From Planctomycetia bacterium (GTDB lineage: Bacteria; Planctomycetota; UBA1135; GCA-002686595), in NCBI GenBank assembly GCA_005778045.1, contig SXKQ01000052.1, forward strand, positions 1 through 18,690: 18,690 nt of DNA, given 5' to 3'. A model generated the notes under the pieces. It had not been told where the DNA came from. It saw only the letters and a list, made by a program, of their open reading frames with translations, and ran no database searches. The position numbers and the translations under genes are program-made. Position 1 is the stretch's first letter; each line of letters opens with the position of its first letter. Shown one piece after another: positions 14,680 to 18,690 of the stretch.

Positions 14680-14707
14680 CGTTTTGAGGTGTCGCAAAAC
14701 GCGACAC
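14680..14707. promoter_or_regulatory. two overlapping inverted repeats in the GGDEF/fliO divergent region
   Basis: CGTTTTG (14680-14686) pairs perfectly with CAAAACG (14695-14701), and GTGTCGC (14689-14695) pairs perfectly with GCGACAC (14701-14707). The right arm of the first pair is the loop of the second, so the two structures exclude each other. A third CGACAC half-site lies at 14728-14733. The element is in the 120-bp gap between the divergent GGDEF gene and fliO, and could act as an operator or an RNA switch. Confidence 0.45.
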
Positions 14708-14777
14708 AAGCTCCGGGGTTGAAATTCCGACACAGGGGAGCCGGAAGGAATTGCGCAACCCCTCCCGGCACCCCGCG

Positions 14778-15224
14778 ATGCTCCAACCTCACCTGCTCGT
14801 CGTCGCCGACACCACGCTCGGCGGCACCCAAGGGCCCGACCTGACCCGCTACCTCGTGGTGTGCGGCGGACTGCTGCTGCTCGTCGGCCTGCTCGGCTTC
14901 GCCTTCCGCAAGCTCGTCACGCGCACACTCGCGGCGCGCGCGGCCCAGCGGCAGATGCAGGTCATGGACGTCCTGCCGCTCGGCGGCAAGCACAAGCTGT
15001 GCGTCGTCCGCTGCTACGACCGCACGTTCCTGATCGGAGTGGGGGAGAAGGAGCTCTCGCAGATCGCCGAGCTCGACCCCGTGATCGCGCCAGGGCGCGA
15101 GACGCCGCCGGGCAAGACCGAGCTGCACGCCTTCTCCAAGGTACTCGAGCGGCTGCGCGGCCCGTCGTCCGCGCCCGCAGCCGCCTCCACCGGCAATCTG
15201 TCCCGGGAAGGACTGCTCGGATGA
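14778..15224 (+). CDS. fliO: flagellar export apparatus protein FliO
   Basis: 149 residues from the ATG at 14778. One transmembrane helix (about 24-42, LVVCGGLLLLVGLLGF) is followed by a basic stretch (RKLVTRTLAARAAQRQ) and the FliO cytoplasmic domain. That domain has MQVMDVLPLGGKHKLCVVRCYDRTFLIGV (in part) and ISQIAEL-like EKELSQIAEL. FliO helps assemble the FliP ring of the export gate. An alternative TTG start at 14751 adds nine residues and has GGGGAG and GGAAGG upstream, whereas the ATG has no ribosome site, so the TTG may be the true start. The stop overlaps the fliP start in an ATGA junction. FliO is poorly conserved; the call rests on the TM-plus-LPLGGK pattern and on its place before fliP. 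Confidence 0.85.
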   Translation: MLQPHLLVVADTTLGGTQGPDLTRYLVVCGGLLLLVGLLGFAFRKLVTRTLAARAAQRQMQVMDVLPLGGKHKLCVVRCYDRTFLIGVGEKELSQIAELDPVIAPGRETPPGKTELHAFSKVLERLRGPSSAPAAASTGNLSREGLLG

Positions 15225-16054
15225 CGAACCGCACTCCCACCCTCGTGCGCTGGCTGATCGCGCTCGTCGTCCTCGTGCTCTTCGCCGGCGCCGTGAGCGC
15301 GCAATCGGTGGAGCCGGCCGAGTTCGGGCCCGTGACTGCCGCCGTCGAGGCTGGCTTCGACATCCAGCGCGACCTCACCGGCGGACTCGTGTCCCGCGCA
15401 CCCCAGACCACCGAAGGCCGCCTCTCCACGGCGGTCGAGATCGCGGTGCTGCTCACCGTGCTCTCGCTCTTGCCCGCGATCCTGATCACCGTCACGAGCT
15501 TCACGCGCATTGTGATCGTGATGAGCTTCGTGCGCCGTGCGCTCTCCACGAACGAGCTGCCGCCGAACCCCGTCATCATCGGTCTCAGCCTATTCCTCAC
15601 GACCTTCGTGATGGCGCCGGTCGCCGAGCGCGTCTACGAGAAGGCCTGGGTGCCCTATCGCGCGGGCCAGCTGGCGATCGACGCCGCCGGCCAGAACGCG
15701 TGGGGCGAGCTACGCACGTTCCTCGTCGCCAACACGCGCGAGAGCGAGCTCGAGCTGTTCGCTGACCTCGCCAAGCTCGACGACGCCACGCGCACGAAGG
15801 AAGAACTGCCGCTGCGCGTGGTGGTGCCGGCCTTCATCACCAGCGAGCTCAAGACCTCGTTCCAGATGGGGTTCCTGCTGTTCTTGCCGTTCCTCGTGAT
15901 CGACCTCGTCGTGGCCAGCGTCCTGCTCTCGATGGGCATGTTCATGCTGCCGCCGGTGATGGTCTCCACGCCGTTCAAGATCCTGCTCTTCATCCTCGTC
16001 GACGGCTGGCACCTCCTGTGCGAGTCGCTCGTCACCTCCTTCGTGACCACCTGA
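15221..16054 (+). CDS. fliP: flagellar export gate protein FliP
   Basis: 277 residues. It starts with a signal peptide (to about residue 27, AGAVSAQ), as known FliP proteins do. The family blocks follow: VTSFTRIVIVMSFVRRAL (92-108), PPNPVIIGLSLFLTTFVMAPV (114-134, in part), then a periplasmic loop (135-196). The C-terminal signature covers FITSELKTSFQMGFLLFLPF (205-224), VIDLVVASVLLSMGM (226-240), PPVMVSTPFKILLFILVDGW (244-263). FliP makes five of the subunits of the FliPQR pore in the basal body. The ATG is fixed by the ATGA overlap with fliO and a GGAAGGA ribosome site. fliQ follows 4 bp later. Confidence 0.97.
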   Translation: MTNRTPTLVRWLIALVVLVLFAGAVSAQSVEPAEFGPVTAAVEAGFDIQRDLTGGLVSRAPQTTEGRLSTAVEIAVLLTVLSLLPAILITVTSFTRIVIVMSFVRRALSTNELPPNPVIIGLSLFLTTFVMAPVAERVYEKAWVPYRAGQLAIDAAGQNAWGELRTFLVANTRESELELFADLAKLDDATRTKEELPLRVVVPAFITSELKTSFQMGFLLFLPFLVIDLVVASVLLSMGMFMLPPVMVSTPFKILLFILVDGWHLLCESLVTSFVTT

Positions 16055-16058
16055 AGCC

Positions 16059-16337
16059 ATGAACGACCTCGACCTGCGCGTCGCGGAACTCGCGCGCGAG
16101 ATGCTGGTGACCGTGGCGATGCTCGCCGGTCCGATGCTGATCGTCGGCCTCGTGGTCGGCGTGGCCATCAGCGTGTTCCAGGCCCTGACCTCGGTGCAGG
16201 AACAGACGCTGTCCCTGATCCCCAAGATGATCGCCGTGCTCGGCGTGGCGCTGCTACTGCTCGTCCCCGCGCTCGGGATCCTGCGCGACTACACGCTGCG
16301 CATCTTCGACCAGCTGCACTCCTTCGGGCTCTCCTGA
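16059..16337 (+). CDS. fliQ: flagellar export gate protein FliQ
   Basis: 92 residues, normal length. Two transmembrane helices (about 14-41 and 53-77) flank the conserved FQALTSVQEQTLSLIPKM segment, the FliQ signature. FliQ packs round the FliPR core of the export gate in the inner membrane. It starts 4 bp after fliP and ends 8 bp before fliR. No good Shine-Dalgarno precedes it, so translation is probably coupled to fliP. Confidence 0.97.
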   Translation: MNDLDLRVAELAREMLVTVAMLAGPMLIVGLVVGVAISVFQALTSVQEQTLSLIPKMIAVLGVALLLLVPALGILRDYTLRIFDQLHSFGLS

Positions 16338-16345
16338 ACCAACCC

Positions 16346-17113
16346 ATGCTGGCCGACGGGACCCTCGCCGCCTTCGGGCTCTTCCTCGTGCGCACGAGCG
16401 CGTTCGTGCTGGGCACGCCGTTCTTCGGCTCCCAGTCGACGTTCGGCGGCGTGAAGATCGGGCTGATCGCGAGTCTGGCGCTCGTGCTCTTCTCCGTGCA
16501 CGGCGTGCCGCTGCCCTTCGCCGAGGCGCCCCTCGAGTTCGGTGTACTCGCGGTGCGCGAGATCCTCGTCGGGCTCGCGCTGGCATTCGTGTTGCAGGCC
16601 GTGATGCTCGCAGTGCGCGTCGGGGGCGAGATGATCGGCAGCGAGATGGCCTTCAACATGGCCAGCGTGGTCGATCCCGCCTCGGGCATCAGCACGCCGC
16701 TGGTCACGCAGTTCTACGAGGCGCTGTTCCTGCTCGGCCTGCTCGCGGTCGATGGCCACCACCTGCTGCTGCGCGCGCTCGCGGGCTCCTTCGAGCGAGT
16801 GCCGGTCGGCGTGGCGTCGCTGCCGAAGGGCTTTGGCGAGCTGGCACTCCGGCTCGTCGGCGACATGATCGCCGCGGGCATCACCTTCGTCGGGCCGATC
16901 CTGCTGCTCTTGTTCGTGGCCTCGATCGTGATCGCGCTGATCTCGCGCGCGGTACCGCACGTCAACGTGCTCGAGATGGGCTTCACGCTGCGCATCCTCG
17001 TCGGTCTCGGCGCGATGCTCCTCTTCGCGCCGCTCGTGGCGCCCGGGCTGCAGCACCTCTACGGACTGCTCGGCGACGGGCTCGAGGCGGCGCTCGTCGC
17101 GCTGGAAGGCTGA
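16346..17113 (+). CDS. fliR: flagellar export gate protein FliR
   Basis: 255 residues, normal length, with about six hydrophobic segments. Family features include the N-terminal LFLVRTSAFVLGTPFFG block, the central REILVGLALAFVLQAVMLAVRVGGEMIGSEMAF region (in part) with VDPASG, and the later VPHVNVLEMGF and LRILVGLGAMLLFAPL. FliR completes the FliPQR export gate, one copy per complex. It starts 8 bp after fliQ with no clear ribosome site and ends 3 bp before flhB. The order fliPQR-flhB-flhA is the widely conserved export operon. Confidence 0.97.
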   Translation: MLADGTLAAFGLFLVRTSAFVLGTPFFGSQSTFGGVKIGLIASLALVLFSVHGVPLPFAEAPLEFGVLAVREILVGLALAFVLQAVMLAVRVGGEMIGSEMAFNMASVVDPASGISTPLVTQFYEALFLLGLLAVDGHHLLLRALAGSFERVPVGVASLPKGFGELALRLVGDMIAAGITFVGPILLLLFVASIVIALISRAVPHVNVLEMGFTLRILVGLGAMLLFAPLVAPGLQHLYGLLGDGLEAALVALEG

Positions 17114-17116
17114 GCC

Positions 17117-18235
17117 ATGGGCCTCTTCGACGATCAGGACGACGACCAGAAAACCGAGGACGCGACCCCCCGGCGCCGCGAGGAAGCGCGCGACAAGGGG
17201 CAGGTGCCGCTCTCCACCGAGCTCGTCGCCGCGCTGGCGCTGCTCGGCTGGCTCATGACGCTCGCCCTTGCTGGCGGATCGCTCGCGGGCGAGCTCGGCG
17301 GTCTCATAGTGACGATCGTCGAGCGCGTCGGGACCATGGCGCACGAGGATCTCACTCCGGAGTCCGTCGCCGGACTGTTCGGCGCGATGCTCGACCGCAT
17401 CGGCTGGGCGACGGTCGCGCTGGTCTTCCCGATGTTCCTGCTCACGGCGCTCGCGGCCTATGCGCAAATCGGGCTCGGCATCGCCACGAAGGCGCTGGAG
17501 CTCAAGCCCGAGAAGCTCAACCCTGTCTCTGGGCTCTCGAAGTTCTTCAGCATGCGCAGCGTGACGCGCACGGCGATGAGCTTCGCCAAGCTCGTGGCGA
17601 TCTTCGTGACCGTCGCGGCGGTGGCTTGGTCGCAGGTCGAGCACGTCATCGCGCTGCAGTCGCAGGAGATCGGTCCAGCGCTCGCGGTGATTGGCATGGT
17701 CGTCCTGCGCTGCACGGCTGCGGGCCTCGCCGCGATCCTCGCGCTCGGCATCCTCGATGTCTTTCTGCAGCACCGCCAGCACGACAAGGAGTTGCGTATG
17801 ACCAAGCAGGAAGTGAAGGAAGAACTGCGCTCCTCCGAAGGCGATCCGCAGGTCAAGGCGCGCATCCGGCGCGTGCAACGCGAGCTGGCGGCACGCCGCA
17901 TGATGAGCGATGTACCGAAGGCGACGGTGGTGATCACCAACCCCACGCACTACGCCGTCGCACTCGCGTACGATCGCGAGGCGGACCCCGAGAAGCGTGG
18001 TGCGCCGAAGGTCGTCGCCAAGGGCGTCGACCAGATCGCCCAGCGCATCAAGGAAGTGGCCCGCGAGGCGGGCGTCACGATCCACGAGGACGTGCCCCTC
18101 GCCCGCGCCCTGCACGCGCGCTGCGAGATCGGCGACGAGGTACCGCGCGAGCTGTACCAAGCCGTCGCCGAGGTTCTCGCCTACGTCTACGGATTCAAGG
18201 GCGGTCGCCCGGTCGTGACCGCGGGAGCTAGCTGA
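17117..18235 (+). CDS. flhB: flagellar export switch protein FlhB
   Basis: 372 residues. The N-terminus has the FlhB signature (KTEDATPRRREEARDKGQVP, 12-31). Four transmembrane segments cover about 32-215, with the ELKPEKLNPVSGLSKFFS motif (128-145) between the second and third. The cytoplasmic domain has TKQEVKEELRSSEGDP (229-244) and the self-cleavage motif NPTH (275-278), cut between N and P to switch export from rod/hook to filament proteins. The C-terminus, with VPLARALH and EVPRELYQAVAEVLAYVY, is complete. GGAAGG precedes the ATG. The stop overlaps the flhA start by one base. Confidence 0.98.
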   Translation: MGLFDDQDDDQKTEDATPRRREEARDKGQVPLSTELVAALALLGWLMTLALAGGSLAGELGGLIVTIVERVGTMAHEDLTPESVAGLFGAMLDRIGWATVALVFPMFLLTALAAYAQIGLGIATKALELKPEKLNPVSGLSKFFSMRSVTRTAMSFAKLVAIFVTVAAVAWSQVEHVIALQSQEIGPALAVIGMVVLRCTAAGLAAILALGILDVFLQHRQHDKELRMTKQEVKEELRSSEGDPQVKARIRRVQRELAARRMMSDVPKATVVITNPTHYAVALAYDREADPEKRGAPKVVAKGVDQIAQRIKEVAREAGVTIHEDVPLARALHARCEIGDEVPRELYQAVAEVLAYVYGFKGGRPVVTAGAS

Positions 18236-18690
18236 TGGCAACGAACGCGATCGAACAGGCGCGCGGCACGGCCGCGTTCCTCAAGCGCTACGCAGACTGG
18301 ATCATGGGCCTCGGCGTTCTCGGCGTCGTCCTGACGCTGGTCTCGCCGATCCCGCCGGCGCTGCTCGACATCCTGCTCGCGATCAACATCGCGACCAGCG
18401 TGCTGCTGCTGCTGCTCACGATGAACACGCGCGCGGCAGCCGACCTGTCGGTCTTCCCGACGCTCCTCCTGTTCGCCACGCTCTTCCGCCTTGGGCTGAA
18501 CGTCGCGAGCACGCGCCTGATCCTCTCTGGCAGCGACGCCGGAGCGATCATCAAGGCCTTCGGCGACTACGTCTGCGGCGACAACCTGACCGTCGGCATC
18601 ATCGTGTTCCTGATCCTCGTGATCATCCAGTTCGTGGTGATCACCAAGGGCTCCGGCCGCATCAGCGAAGTGAGTGCGCGCTTCGTGCTC
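18235..18690 (+). CDS. flhA: flagellar export protein FlhA, N-terminal part (runs off the right edge)
   Basis: The first 152 residues of a protein that is usually about 700 long. The start overlaps the flhB stop (TGATG), with GGGAG about 7 bases upstream. Hydrophobic segments lie at about 22-41, 43-64 and 117-137. Family motifs are visible: NIATSVLLLLLTMN (51-64), DLSVFPTLLLFATLFRLGLNVASTR (70-94, in part) and TKGSGRISEVSARFVL (137-152), the start of the FHIPEP signature. FlhA forms the nonameric ring of the export gate and docks chaperone-substrate complexes. The cytoplasmic domain is outside the window. Confidence 0.97.
   Translation, partial: MATNAIEQARGTAAFLKRYADWIMGLGVLGVVLTLVSPIPPALLDILLAINIATSVLLLLLTMNTRAAADLSVFPTLLLFATLFRLGLNVASTRLILSGSDAGAIIKAFGDYVCGDNLTVGIIVFLILVIIQFVVITKGSGRISEVSARFVL

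Noticed and set aside
14658..15128. Longer GGDEF protein start at 15128
   Set aside because: This would lie antisense to most of fliO and has no domain.
14861..15220. Longer FliP start
   Set aside because: The extension is the shadow of fliO; a signal peptide, an ATGA overlap and a GGAAGGA site mark 15221.
16289..18241. 650-residue minus-strand frame across fliR and flhB
   Set aside because: His/Arg/Glu-rich antisense shadow of two well-supported genes.
1..18690. CRISPR array, tRNA, rRNA, insertion sequence or prophage
   Set aside because: No regularly spaced repeats, tRNA-like cloverleaf, rRNA core sequence, transposase or integrase was seen.

Overview
This very GC-rich window is a flagellar gene region from a diderm bacterium. 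It holds four short flagellin genes in a row, the filament cap gene (fliD), its neighbouring chaperone gene (fliS) and a fliO-fliP-fliQ-fliR-flhB-flhA export operon. It also carries an NtrB/NtrC-type two-component pair linked to signal-peptide TPR proteins. GTG starts, 1-4 bp gene overlaps and the form of the flagellins would fit Planctomycetota or a delta-type lineage. The taxon is an inference; no rRNA or other marker is present.

Layout. (1) Positions 1-4695, minus strand: a tightly coupled operon. In transcription order it encodes a single-pass membrane protein, an exported STN-like/TPR protein, a second exported TPR protein, a soluble PAS histidine kinase and an NtrC-family response regulator, which runs off the left edge. 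(2) Positions 4813-5631, minus strand: a degenerate sigma-54 activator-like protein. It has lost Walker A, Walker B and the GAFTGA loop but keeps an intact Fis-type helix-turn-helix. (3) Positions 5817-10162, plus strand: four flagellin genes of 272-274 residues, each apparently its own transcription unit, with hairpin terminators after at least three. (4) Positions 10354-12566, plus strand: fliD behind a FliA (sigma-28)-type promoter, then fliS and a small helical protein that may be a FliT/FlgN-like chaperone. (5) Positions 12594-14657, minus strand: an HDOD-GAF-GGDEF protein, convergent with the fliS unit and divergent from the export operon. (6) Position 14778 to the right edge, plus strand: fliO, fliP, fliQ, fliR, flhB and the start of flhA, nearly all overlapping or a few bases apart.

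How the parts may work together. The export gate (FliPQR, FlhB, FlhA) secretes flagellins and the FliD cap. FliS holds flagellin before export. The soluble PAS kinase with an NtrC-type regulator resembles the FlrB-FlrC and FleS-FleR systems that switch on late flagellar genes with sigma-54. The degenerate activator, encoded divergently from the first flagellin across a perfect 19-bp palindrome, is a good candidate for a sigma-54-independent DNA-binding regulator. The HDOD-GGDEF protein suggests cyclic-di-GMP control nearby.

The points most worth a second look are the gutted activator beside the flagellins, the envelope TPR proteins translationally coupled to a soluble kinase, the mosaic third flagellin, and the overlapping hairpins between the GGDEF gene and fliO.
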